A DNA stretch of 35,064 bases from Clostridiaceae bacterium. Its GTDB lineage: Bacteria > Bacillota > Clostridia > Saccharofermentanales > Saccharofermentanaceae. Location: contig JAAYIQ010000126.1 in the NCBI GenBank assembly GCA_012523365.1, forward strand, positions 1 through 35,064, given 5' to 3'. Below, in pieces: positions 19,494-27,952 of this stretch. Every line of letters starts with the position of its first letter. Positions within the stretch are counted from its first letter, which is position 1. The translations under genes and the position numbers were made by a program. The notes beneath the pieces were generated by a model that saw only the letters and a program-made list of their open reading frames with translations, was not told the origin of the DNA and ran no database searches.

Positions 19494-20123
19494 TCATTTT
19501 AACTTTTCTGTCGCTAAAATGAGTTTGTCTCCCTTCTCGATTCGAAGCCCGGGCACCGCCAGTTGGAGCTTCTCGTGTCGGATAAGGCCGAACACATGCC
19601 GACCGTCCGTATCTTCCAGATCCCGGATCTTTCCTCCGATTAAGTCCTCGGCAGGCTCGATCAGACTGAAGTTGATCTTATGCCCCAGTACATTCTGCTC
19701 GCAGAAGCCTACCTTTTTCTCGGCGACCTCTTCGCCGAGTTCCCGAATAAAAGCATCCACGGTCAATTCAGGGGAAGAAATCGTCACGAACCCACCGCCG
19801 TCAAAGAGACGATAGTCATCCGTGTCAAAGACACGGGTAATCACATGCTTCACGCTGAACATCTCACGGGCGATCTGGGATGCCATCAGATTCTGATTCT
19901 CGTTCTCGCTTACGGCGCATACGGCGTCCGCCATTTCAATGCCCGCCTCGCGAAGCACATCAAGATCGATGATAACGCCATCGACGAAAACGACGCGAAG
20001 CTTCATGTGTTCGACAATAGTAGAAGCCTCGGGATCCACCAACACGACTTCATGTTCTTTGGCAATTAAGCGTCTGACCAAAGCCAAACCGGCTCTTGAT
20101 GCACCTAATACAATAATCTGCAC
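19494..20123 (-). CDS. TrkA/KtrA-family RCK protein, copy 1
   Basis: 209 aa; MQIIVLGASRAGLALVRRLIAKEHEVVLVDPEASTIVEHMKLRVVFVDG...; TrkA-C-like end VFGLIRHEKLQLAVPGLRIEKGDKLILATEKLK. Confidence 0.9.
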   Translation of the reverse strand: MQIIVLGASRAGLALVRRLIAKEHEVVLVDPEASTIVEHMKLRVVFVDGVIIDLDVLREAGIEMADAVCAVSENENQNLMASQIAREMFSVKHVITRVFDTDDYRLFDGGGFVTISSPELTVDAFIRELGEEVAEKKVGFCEQNVLGHKINFSLIEPAEDLIGGKIRDLEDTDGRHVFGLIRHEKLQLAVPGLRIEKGDKLILATEKLK

Positions 20124-20144
20124 GAGTGACCTCCGAAAATGATA

Positions 20145-20948
20145 CTAGTCCTCTGTTCTGCTCCCGGACAAGACATATGAAAGAATTGCGCATGCCGAAG
20201 CAGCATTCAGGGATTCAGCTGCGCCAGGCATCATTATTTTTACCATCATATCACATTGCGAGACGCAATCTTCTCCGACTCCTCGCGCCTCGTTACCGAT
20301 GACCAAAGCGGCGGGAAATTTGAACCGGGCCGATTCCAATGCTTTCCCTGCCAAATGTGATGCAATCAATTGTACACCCATTTGTTTAATTATCAAGCAA
20401 ATCTCCCCGATCGTGCCGCCTTGGATAACGGGGACATGGAAGCACGATCCCATGGAAGCACGAATGGCTTTCTCGTTAAATGGGTCGACCGTTTCCTTCG
20501 ACAATATGACCGCTGTGAAATCAAACGCGTCTGCGGTTCGGATCATCGTACCTAAGTTTCCGGGGTCGGATACCCCGTCGGCGATAAGATATAGGGCGTT
20601 GTTCGAATAAGGGACTTCCGTGCCGGGATCCGGAGCCTCGATAATCGCCGCGATCCCCTGAGGGTTAACGGTTGACGCGATACTCTCCATCACATCGTCC
20701 GAAACCGCGAGAAATTCGGTTTTATCGGGGAGCATAAAACGCTCGCTCCATTCCGAAGCAAGCGTTTTGCGGTTTCGTGTGTAAATAATGATCTTCGGCT
20801 TGAGTCCGGATTTCAAGGCTTCTTCGCAAAGGCGAACACCCTCAACCGCTACTACGCCTTCGCGCAGAGCCGCTTTTCGATCATGCATAGATCGAAAATA
20901 CTTGATACGCGGATTCTGCCGGCTTGTAATCAAGGTCTCGTCACTCAC
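20145..20948 (-). CDS. TrmH/SpoU-family RNA 2'-O-methyltransferase
   Basis: 267 aa; LITSRQNPRIKYFRSMHDRKAALREGVVAVEGVRLCEEAL; LIADGVSDPGNLGTMIRTADAF; ALVIGNEARGVGED; GAAESLNAASACAILSY. Confidence 0.93.
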   Translation of the reverse strand: MSDETLITSRQNPRIKYFRSMHDRKAALREGVVAVEGVRLCEEALKSGLKPKIIIYTRNRKTLASEWSERFMLPDKTEFLAVSDDVMESIASTVNPQGIAAIIEAPDPGTEVPYSNNALYLIADGVSDPGNLGTMIRTADAFDFTAVILSKETVDPFNEKAIRASMGSCFHVPVIQGGTIGEICLIIKQMGVQLIASHLAGKALESARFKFPAALVIGNEARGVGEDCVSQCDMMVKIMMPGAAESLNAASACAILSYVLSGSRTED

Positions 20949-20952
20949 GGGA

Positions 20953-21306
20953 TTACAAAATGGCCTTGGCTTGCTCGCAAAGGGCCGAAAAACCCTTGGG
21001 ATCGGTGATGGCGATGTCGGACAGAACCTTCCTGTCCAAGGCGATCTCCGCCTTCCTTAGGCCGTTCATGAAGCGACTGTATGAAAGTCCGTTCAGTCGA
21101 GCGGCCGCGTTGATGCGTTGAATCCAGAGCTTTCTGAAATCGCGCTTCCTGTTTCTTCTGTCGCGGTATGCGTAATTTCCGGATTTCAGCACCTGCTGAT
21201 TGGCAACCTTAAACAACTTGCTCTTATGTCCGAAATAACCCTTCGCCTGCTTTAATACTCTGGCGTGCCGCGCACGAGTGCGAATCCCTCGCTTTATTCT
21301 GGTCAT
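20953..21306 (-). CDS. rplT: 50S ribosomal protein L20
   Basis: 117 aa; [83 protein letters not shown]. Confidence 0.99.
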   Translation of the reverse strand: MTRIKRGIRTRARHARVLKQAKGYFGHKSKLFKVANQQVLKSGNYAYRDRRNRKRDFRKLWIQRINAAARLNGLSYSRFMNGLRKAEIALDRKVLSDIAITDPKGFSALCEQAKAIL

Positions 21307-21334
21307 GAGAATATCCTCCTAATGTCTATATATG

Positions 21335-21353
21335 CGTCCGTCTCTCTCGGACG
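21335..21353 (-). other. Hairpin in the rpmI-rplT intergenic spacer
   Basis: Minus strand CGTCCG-AGAGAGA-CGGACG, 6-bp perfect stem directly upstream of the rplT RBS region (AGGAGG). No T-run, so not a terminator. Confidence 0.55.
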
Positions 21354-21372
21354 GGTCTTCGTTATTTAAAGA

Positions 21373-21570
21373 TTATTTGTAAGGGATCATGCCGCGGATC
21401 ACCTTGGCGTTAGCCGGAGATACAACAAGACTTCCACGCAAGTGGCGCATTCTCTTGGTCGGTCTCTTGCTCAAAATATGGCGACGAAAAGCCTGCGAGC
21501 GGAGAATCTTCCCCGTTCCGGTGACCTTGAATCGTTTCTTGGATGAACTGTGTGTCTTCTGCTTTGGCAT
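21373..21570 (-). CDS. rpmI: 50S ribosomal protein L35
   Basis: 65 aa; MPKQKTHSSSKKRFKVTGTGKILRSQAFRRHILSKRPTKRMRHLRGSLVVSPANAKVIRGMIPYK. Confidence 0.99.
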   Translation of the reverse strand: MPKQKTHSSSKKRFKVTGTGKILRSQAFRRHILSKRPTKRMRHLRGSLVVSPANAKVIRGMIPYK

Positions 21571-21589
21571 TTTCTGCTCCTCCTTAATA

Positions 21590-22111
21590 TCAGTCCTTCT
21601 TGGGGGAAAGAAACATCACCATGTTTCGGCCCTCAACCTTAGGCGGCTTATCGATTTGGCCCAATTCCTCACAGGCCTTAGCGAACTTCTCCATAACCAC
21701 GTAACCTTGAGATTGGTAAGCCATCTCACGGCCACGGTACTTGATCAACACCTTAACGCGATCTCCGTCTTCCAGGAACCGACATGCATTCTTAACCTTG
21801 ACATTCAGGTCATGATCTTCGGTCGTCAGCTTCATGCCGATTTCCTTGATCTCCGTTACCTTCTGATTCCTGCGCGCTTCCTTTTCCTTCTTGGATTTCT
21901 CGAAAAGGAATTTGCCGTAATCCATGATCCGGCAAACCGGGTTCTCCGGGTTGTTAGCAATTAACACGAGATCCAAATTCTGATCTTCAGCCCTTTTTCT
22001 GGCTTCCATGATCGACACTACTCCGACCATATCCCCATCCGACTCGATCAATCTGACCTCTCTGAACCGAATAGCATCATTGGTTAACTGCCCGCCTGTT
22101 TGTCGTGCTAT
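21590..22111 (-). CDS. infC: Translation initiation factor IF-3 (probable AUA start)
   Basis: QTGGQLTNDAIRFREVRLIESDGDMVGVVSIMEARKRAEDQNLDLVLIANNPENPVCRIMDYGKFLFEKSKKEKEARR. The track ORF (start 22312) includes the non-coding leader. Strong SD CAGGAGGAGG at 22121-22130 precedes an in-frame ATA at 22109-22111. Confidence 0.93.
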   Translation of the reverse strand: MARQTGGQLTNDAIRFREVRLIESDGDMVGVVSIMEARKRAEDQNLDLVLIANNPENPVCRIMDYGKFLFEKSKKEKEARRNQKVTEIKEIGMKLTTEDHDLNVKVKNACRFLEDGDRVKVLIKYRGREMAYQSQGYVVMEKFAKACEELGQIDKPPKVEGRNMVMFLSPKKD

Positions 22112-22134
22112 AAGAACACACCTCCTCCTGAAAT

Positions 22135-22161
22135 AAAAAACGGAGCGAACCATCCGCTCCA
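22135..22161 (-). terminator. Attenuator terminator in the infC leader (L20-leader type)
   Basis: Minus strand TGGAGCG-GATGGTT-CGCTCCG followed by TTTTTT, immediately upstream of the infC SD. Confidence 0.8.
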
Positions 22162-22246
22162 CGCAAACCGGCAACCGCCGATTAAAAACCCGTGAACCTC
22201 TTCGTAAACACTCGAGGTGAGAAGCGGACGCCTCTTCTTGTTGTAA
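22135..22246 (-). ncRNA. infC-rpmI-rplT 5' leader, likely L20-responsive attenuator
   Basis: About 110-nt untranslated leader between the promoter and infC SD with a terminator hairpin and an alternative pairing partner; location matches the Firmicutes L20 leader class. Confidence 0.65.
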
Positions 22247-22253
22247 CGGTGAT

Positions 22254-22282
22254 ATATTACACGTTCCTATTTCCCTTGTCAA
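22254..22282 (-). promoter_or_regulatory. Promoter of infC-rpmI-rplT operon
   Basis: Minus strand TTGACA (22277-22282) - 17 nt - TAATAT (22254-22259). Confidence 0.85.
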
Positions 22283-22363
22283 CCGGCCGTCCGTCCGTTG
22301 CCGAATACTCAACGATTTTCATGATATAATATGCTTCATAATCGTTCTTTGCGGAGGCATGCT

Positions 22364-23536
22364 ATGATATCCAAGAAAATGTCCGTAAATATTCAGTCCG
22401 GCTCCCTGATCCGAAAGATGTTCGAGGAAGGCGCCCGTCTGAAGGAACTTTTCGGCGAAGATAACGTATACGATTTTTCGATCGGCAATCCCGATCTCGA
22501 ACCGCCCGAAGAAGTTCGGTCCGCACTCTGTTCGTTGGTCGATTCTCCGAAGCCGGGCATGCACGGTTATATGCCGAACAGCGGCTATCTTTCCACTCGC
22601 ACCGCAGTCGCCCGTTCCGTCTCCACCCCCCTCACAACCGTAGGTCCCGATGCGATCTGCATGACCGTCGGAGCGGCCGGAGCGATGAATGCCGTGCTGA
22701 AGTCAGTCCTTGACCCGGGCGACGAGGTCATTCTTCTGGCTCCGTTTTTTATGGAGTATGTTAATTACATTGAGAATCACTGTGGCGTGCCGGTCATCGT
22801 TCAAACGGATCCGGATACTTTTCTTCCGAACCCGGATCGCATTCGATCGGCAATCACCGCAAGAACCAAAGCAATTATCATCAATTCTCCGAACAACCCG
22901 AGCGGCACGCTGTACTCGGCGGATACGCTCCGTGAGCTCAATGATTTGATTCTCTCCGCGGATCACCTGATTCATGTTATTTCCGACGAGCCATACCGCG
23001 AATTGGTTTATGACGGCAGGACCGCGCCGGCGACCATGGATTATATCCAAAACCTCATCGTTTGCTATTCCTTCAGCAAATCGCTGTCCCTGCCCGGAGA
23101 AAGGATCGGCTATTCTGCGATCAGCCCGTCGCACGAGGATTTTGAGTTGCTCTCCAAGGCGGTGGTGTTGGCGAATCGAATACTCGGAAGTGTTAATGCT
23201 CCGGCGCTTTTCCAGAAAGTTATTGAATTGTCGATCCAAGCGAAGGTCGACGTCCCCAATTACGAAAAGCGAAGGAACATGCTCTACGAAATCGTGACCG
23301 GTGCCGGGTTCACTGCGCATAAGCCGGACGGTGCATTCTATTTGTTTGTTCGGTCCCCGGGCGATGACATGGAATTCTGTAAACGCTGTGCCGATGAAAG
23401 ACTTTTGGTCGTACCGGGATCCGCGTTTTCCTGTCCGGGCTACTTTCGGTTGGCTTTTTGCGCATCCGAGAAAACGATTATCGGATCCGAAAAGGCTTTT
23501 CGCACGATGGGAAAAGCATACGGTCTGTGTGACTGA
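22364..23536 (+). CDS. Class I/II pyridoxal phosphate-dependent aminotransferase
   Basis: MISKKMSVNIQSGSLIRKMFEEGARLKELFGEDNVYDFSIGNPDLEPPEEV; INSPNNPSGTLY; ISDEPYRELVYDG; YSFSKSLSLPGERIGY. ATG 22364 preceded by GGAGG; the track start at 22331 is probably too early. Confidence 0.92.
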   Translation: MISKKMSVNIQSGSLIRKMFEEGARLKELFGEDNVYDFSIGNPDLEPPEEVRSALCSLVDSPKPGMHGYMPNSGYLSTRTAVARSVSTPLTTVGPDAICMTVGAAGAMNAVLKSVLDPGDEVILLAPFFMEYVNYIENHCGVPVIVQTDPDTFLPNPDRIRSAITARTKAIIINSPNNPSGTLYSADTLRELNDLILSADHLIHVISDEPYRELVYDGRTAPATMDYIQNLIVCYSFSKSLSLPGERIGYSAISPSHEDFELLSKAVVLANRILGSVNAPALFQKVIELSIQAKVDVPNYEKRRNMLYEIVTGAGFTAHKPDGAFYLFVRSPGDDMEFCKRCADERLLVVPGSAFSCPGYFRLAFCASEKTIIGSEKAFRTMGKAYGLCD

Positions 23537-24262
23537 TCAGATATCCCCCGACGTCACCGGAAAGAAGCCTTCATCCGACGTCGCCCCGCTCCGGGCATCA
23601 TCGGGTCCGATGATCACAAAAAGGACGCCGTCGTCCAGAGCGACGATGATCTCCGACGCACCATCCGCGGGCTTGTTACTGACTCCGAGTGATTGACCCG
23701 GATGAAGCGTTCTTCCGCCGATCGGGTAATAGAGACCGTCCGAACGGACATTGGAAGCGGGGCCTGTCACGGGAATCGCAGAAATCAGAAGTTTTTCCGC
23801 ACCAAGAATATCCCTCGTCGATTCCAGCTCGATCTTCACTTCTCCCGGTCCTAAAAGGATGTCGATCAACGTCCGGCCGTCGGTCACGCGAATTTCGCGT
23901 CCCCCGCGCGCGTACTCCGCTGCGTTCAGCACGTTCGAGAGGACATGATCAAAACGTCCGCAGAACGGCATAACCAACAGAATCTCTTCCCGTTCCGGAA
24001 CCTCGGACAAACAGAGCTCGGAGTCTGTCATATCCTTTTCGGCCGGATATTCTCGAAGAGGTATACGATTTGCTTCGGCCCATTCTGAAGTCTCGGTATC
24101 GATCGAGTCCATGTCTCCGATGATTGCATCGGGAATAATCCCCATTTTGCGGGCGTGAACGGAACCTCCGTCCGCGCACAGGATGTGGTCCGACGGCAGG
24201 ATTTGTCGTTTCAGCCTTCGGATATCAATGCCGGTACCGCCGCAAATTACAACATAACGCAT
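23537..24262 (-). CDS. Thiamine pyrophosphokinase
   Basis: 241 aa; VVICGGTG...ILCADGGSVHARKMGIIPDAIIGDMDSID...EKDMTDSELCL; typical TPK motifs. Confidence 0.92.
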   Translation of the reverse strand: MRYVVICGGTGIDIRRLKRQILPSDHILCADGGSVHARKMGIIPDAIIGDMDSIDTETSEWAEANRIPLREYPAEKDMTDSELCLSEVPEREEILLVMPFCGRFDHVLSNVLNAAEYARGGREIRVTDGRTLIDILLGPGEVKIELESTRDILGAEKLLISAIPVTGPASNVRSDGLYYPIGGRTLHPGQSLGVSNKPADGASEIIVALDDGVLFVIIGPDDARSGATSDEGFFPVTSGDI

Positions 24263-24912
24263 TTTTGAAGTTCCCTGACCGCCGCGCTCGGGTCCCCGGT
24301 GCCGAAAACGGCGCTTCCGACCACCAGGATACCGGCACCCGCTTCGGCAATTTCCCTGGCATTCCAGGCGGTGATTCCTCCGTCAACAGAAATGACGGCA
24401 TTGCTGTGAGCATTCTCGATCGCATGACGGATGTCGGATATCCTTTCGATCGCCTCGGGCATGAATTCCTGTCCCCCGAAACCGGGACGAACCGACATCA
24501 CCAGAACATTGTCAAGTTTAGCGAGAAACGGGAAAATCAGTTCAATCGGAGTGTCGGGATGAACGGACAGACCGGCTTTTTTACCGGTTGAGTGAATGAA
24601 ATCGATCGCTTCGTCGGGATCCTGAAGAGTTTCGATGTGGAGTGTGATCACGTCTGAGCCGGCCTGCGCGAAAGGAACCACAAAAGGAACCGGATCGACA
24701 ACCATCAAATGAACGTCAAAAATCAGGCTCGTTATCTTCCGGATCGATTGAATGACCGGAATACCAATGGTCAGATTGGGAACATAGTGACCGTCCATTA
24801 CATCAATATGGATTCTTTTCACGAACGGCTCGACGCTCTTTATTTCCTCCCCGAGGCGGGCAAAATCCGCCGCCAGAATCGACGGCGCGATTTCAATCTC
24901 ACTTGATTTCAT
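24247..24912 (-). CDS. rpe: Ribulose-phosphate 3-epimerase
   Basis: MKSSEIEIAPSILAADFARLGEEIKSV...IHIDVMDGHYVPNLTIGIPVIQSIRK...VLVMSVRPGFGGQEFMPEAIERI...ISVDGGITAWNAREIAEAGAGILVVGSAVFG. Confidence 0.97.
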   Translation of the reverse strand: MKSSEIEIAPSILAADFARLGEEIKSVEPFVKRIHIDVMDGHYVPNLTIGIPVIQSIRKITSLIFDVHLMVVDPVPFVVPFAQAGSDVITLHIETLQDPDEAIDFIHSTGKKAGLSVHPDTPIELIFPFLAKLDNVLVMSVRPGFGGQEFMPEAIERISDIRHAIENAHSNAVISVDGGITAWNAREIAEAGAGILVVGSAVFGTGDPSAAVRELQKCVML

Positions 24913-25840
24913 TCTTCTTCTCCCTGTCAGTATTTTTGTAAACATTCAGCGATGCGGATTCACGGATGAACGCACGGTAACGCTCCAAACGTCCCGGGTC
25001 GATCCGCGCTTCGGCGACCGCACAGCCCTTCTCACCGATATGAAGACAATCATCGAATTTACATTTGCCTTCGAATGCTTTAAGTTCATTATACCCGAGC
25101 CTTATATCCTCTGTTTCGATTTGCATACGAAGAATATCGAGATTTGTAAACCCGGGCGAATCCGCCAAATATCCGTCGAGAAAAGGATACAACTCAACAT
25201 GTCGCGTGGTATGCTTGCCCAAATTCAACCGTTCGCTGATCCTGCCCACCTCTCGTTCGGATACACCGGTCAGCATATTGCAAAGAGTAGATTTCCCGAC
25301 ACCGGACTGACCGGCAAATCCGACGATATTCCCCCCGAAATAGTGGTTGAGGATCTCCGGATCAATCGGTTCGGTATGAGTCGAACAAACCACGTCATAA
25401 CCTGCGTTCGCGTATACAGATCGAAATTCCTCTCCGGATTCGGGATCCAGATCCATCTTCGTGATCCATATAACCGGCTGAATATCGCTCTTGGCACAGA
25501 GGATCAGAAGCTTGTCGAGCATTTCGAGATAAGGAGACGGCTGACGAATCGAAAAGGTTAGTATCAAGACATCCAGATTAGCGATCGAAGGCCGGAGAAT
25601 CAAATTTCTCCTCGGACCTACAGATGTTATGACATAAGGAATATCCGGATCTCCGGATTTCTCACATTGAACCCGATCTCCGATCGTCGGCGTTATTTTC
25701 CGTTTTCTGAATATACCTCTCGGTTTCGCACGAATGATTTCCCCCTCGTCCAACCGAACCGTGTAAAGGCCGCCAACTCCCTTAACGATGATTCCGGACA
25801 GTATATCGGAACTTAAATCGGTATCCCTGCTCATACTCAT
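24899..25840 (-). CDS. rsgA: Ribosome small subunit-dependent GTPase A
   Basis: 313 aa; circularly permuted GTPase motifs ITKMDL, GQSGVGKSTLCNML, LADSPGFTNLD, C-terminal zinc motif CKFDDCLHIGEKGCAV. Confidence 0.96.
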   Translation of the reverse strand: MSMSRDTDLSSDILSGIIVKGVGGLYTVRLDEGEIIRAKPRGIFRKRKITPTIGDRVQCEKSGDPDIPYVITSVGPRRNLILRPSIANLDVLILTFSIRQPSPYLEMLDKLLILCAKSDIQPVIWITKMDLDPESGEEFRSVYANAGYDVVCSTHTEPIDPEILNHYFGGNIVGFAGQSGVGKSTLCNMLTGVSEREVGRISERLNLGKHTTRHVELYPFLDGYLADSPGFTNLDILRMQIETEDIRLGYNELKAFEGKCKFDDCLHIGEKGCAVAEARIDPGRLERYRAFIRESASLNVYKNTDREKKNEIK

Positions 25841-25858
25841 TACACTCCGATCCGGAGA

Positions 25859-27952
25859 TTATTCATCCGGCACCTCCGGTGTCGTGGATGATGTCGGAGC
25901 GGTTGTCGGGGTCGGCAACGGTGTCGGTGAGACGGTTGGCGTCGGTGAAATGGTCGGAGTTGGTGTCACCTCAATAAAGTATGCAGTCAAAGCCAGATCC
26001 ATAGGCGGCATGATAATCGTATACTGAGCCTGCGTACTGACTACGGTTCCCGCTCCGTCCTGCCAATGAGAGAAAATAAAGTCGCTGTTTGGTATCGCCG
26101 TAACCGTCACTTGCGTTCCTTCCAATATGACCCCTCCGCCCTGGACGACACCGCCGATCGTCGGAACGGCGGACAGCGTTAATAGATACGGTGCCGGCGT
26201 CGGAGTCGGAGTCGGGGTGCCACCGTTTAAAACATCCTCAATGGTTCCCACATACATTTTGATGGACGACTTCCGATTAACGACCGTCCCTTCAACGGGA
26301 TCAGTCAGCAACACGTATTGTTGTTTCTTGGATAACCCCACTACAGCGGGAGTTGCCTCAATGGGTCCGAGCACAAGATCGTTCTGTTCCAACACCTTCT
26401 CTGCTGCTTCAAGAGTCAGCCCGAAAAGTTTCGGAACCGTAATTCTCTCGCTCTGGATGCTGTAGATGATGGCAATTTGGCTTCCCTTTTGTAATGCGGA
26501 ACCAAAGGAGGGCTCCGTTCGGATCACGATGCCCGGCTCAAGCGCACCATTGATTTCGGGGCTGGATGTAACAAAGTATCCCATCGCGGTCAGTACAGTT
26601 TCCGCCGTCCGGTAATCCATACCACGGTAATCCTCAAGGATGAATGTGTCCTCCCGAATGCTTACCTTCAGTATCAATTTATTGCTGGTGGATTTGATCT
26701 CGGTTCCCTCGGGCAGACTCTGTTCAAAAATGATATTTTCCGCGAATCCGGGATTGGGTTCAAAAGAAATATCATAATTGTTGAAGCCGAGCATGCGAAA
26801 TTCATTACGTACTTCATCCACGGAGCGGGAAACGTAATTTCCTACGATAAACGAGGTCTTCGGCTGGCGGTTGATTCCATCGGTGAGCGTACCAGTTACC
26901 AGAACCACCACACCGATCAGCACCCCGATAATCAATGTGACCAGAGCGATGACCAGCAGATTGTCCTTCAGGCGAGAACGACGTCTCTTCTCAATAGAGC
27001 GCTCAATATCTCTGAGCTTCGAGTAATTCGGCTCCTGCCGCATCGACGGCATATGGTTGGTCGTCGTGTCATAGGCTTCCGTCTGGGTAACGACACCGTA
27101 CGTTCCGTTCGGATCGATCATTAATGAGTCAAGCTCCTCGACCATTTCCCGAACCGAGCTATAACGCGCTTCGATCCCTTTTTGCATGCTTTTTTGAATG
27201 ATGGCATCCAGTCCGTTAGGAATTCCGGACACAAAGCCGGAAGCCAGCGGTGCAGGTTCCTGAAGATGTTTGACCGCAACGGCGACGGGGGTTTCTCCGT
27301 CAAAGGGAAGTCTGCCGGTGACCATCTCAAAAAGCATTACACCCAGAGAATATATATCCGATGCGGGGCCGACCATCGCACCCCGGGCCTGCTCGGGAGA
27401 GAAATAGTGCACGGACCCCAACGCACCGCCGCTTGTTAACGTGATCGTATTGCTCGTCGCCGCGCGTGCGATGCCGAAGTCCGTCACCTTCGCCAGACGA
27501 TCCTTTGTGATCATGATATTGTGCGGTTTAATATCCCGATGAACGATACCGTTCTGGTGTGCGTGCTCCAACGCCAGCCCGACCTGAATCGCGATCGGCA
27601 CGGCGATCCTCCAATCCAAATGGCCGTTCTGACGAATCAGCTCCTTCAAAGAGATGCCTTCAACGTACTCCTGAACCATGTATCGGAAATTGCCTTCCTG
27701 GCCGATCCCCAGAACGCGAACAATATTCGAATGTGTAAGAGCGGCCGCCGCCTTCGCCTCGGTATCAAATCGCTTGATAAATTCGCTGTCAATTGAAAAT
27801 TCCTGCTTAAGAATTTTGATGGCCACAACCGCTCCGGTCGCCATATCCGATGCAAGATAAACATTCGCCATGCCTCCGGTGCCGACCAATTTCGCGATGC
27901 GATAACGACCGCCCAAGACCATTCCTTCCGGGCCGTTCGGTGCTGTACTCAT
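25859..27952 (-). CDS. PASTA-domain Ser/Thr protein kinase with C-terminal InlB-like repeat domain and Thr/Pro tail
   Basis: 697 aa; VHRDIKPHNIMI, DFGIARA, TM LLVIALVTLIIGVLIGVVVLVTG, about three PASTA-like units, then TPTPTPAP-YLLTLSAVPTIGGVVQGGGVILEGTQVTVTAIPNSDFIFSHWQDGAGTVVSTQAQYTIIMPPMDLALTAYF and a T/P/S-rich tail. Confidence 0.93.
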   Translation of the reverse strand: MSTAPNGPEGMVLGGRYRIAKLVGTGGMANVYLASDMATGAVVAIKILKQEFSIDSEFIKRFDTEAKAAAALTHSNIVRVLGIGQEGNFRYMVQEYVEGISLKELIRQNGHLDWRIAVPIAIQVGLALEHAHQNGIVHRDIKPHNIMITKDRLAKVTDFGIARAATSNTITLTSGGALGSVHYFSPEQARGAMVGPASDIYSLGVMLFEMVTGRLPFDGETPVAVAVKHLQEPAPLASGFVSGIPNGLDAIIQKSMQKGIEARYSSVREMVEELDSLMIDPNGTYGVVTQTEAYDTTTNHMPSMRQEPNYSKLRDIERSIEKRRRSRLKDNLLVIALVTLIIGVLIGVVVLVTGTLTDGINRQPKTSFIVGNYVSRSVDEVRNEFRMLGFNNYDISFEPNPGFAENIIFEQSLPEGTEIKSTSNKLILKVSIREDTFILEDYRGMDYRTAETVLTAMGYFVTSSPEINGALEPGIVIRTEPSFGSALQKGSQIAIIYSIQSERITVPKLFGLTLEAAEKVLEQNDLVLGPIEATPAVVGLSKKQQYVLLTDPVEGTVVNRKSSIKMYVGTIEDVLNGGTPTPTPTPAPYLLTLSAVPTIGGVVQGGGVILEGTQVTVTAIPNSDFIFSHWQDGAGTVVSTQAQYTIIMPPMDLALTAYFIEVTPTPTISPTPTVSPTPLPTPTTAPTSSTTPEVPDE

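Noticed and set aside
22112-22312. N-terminal extension of the infC ORF in the track
   Set aside because: Spans the promoter, leader and attenuator terminator; the predicted peptide is not IF-3-like.
25880-26225. GTCGG-rich repetitive tracts, and a plus-strand Gly/Val ORF (25788-26027), considered as a tandem repeat or CRISPR-like array
   Set aside because: Explained by codons for Thr/Pro linkers in the kinase; irregular unit length, no spacers.
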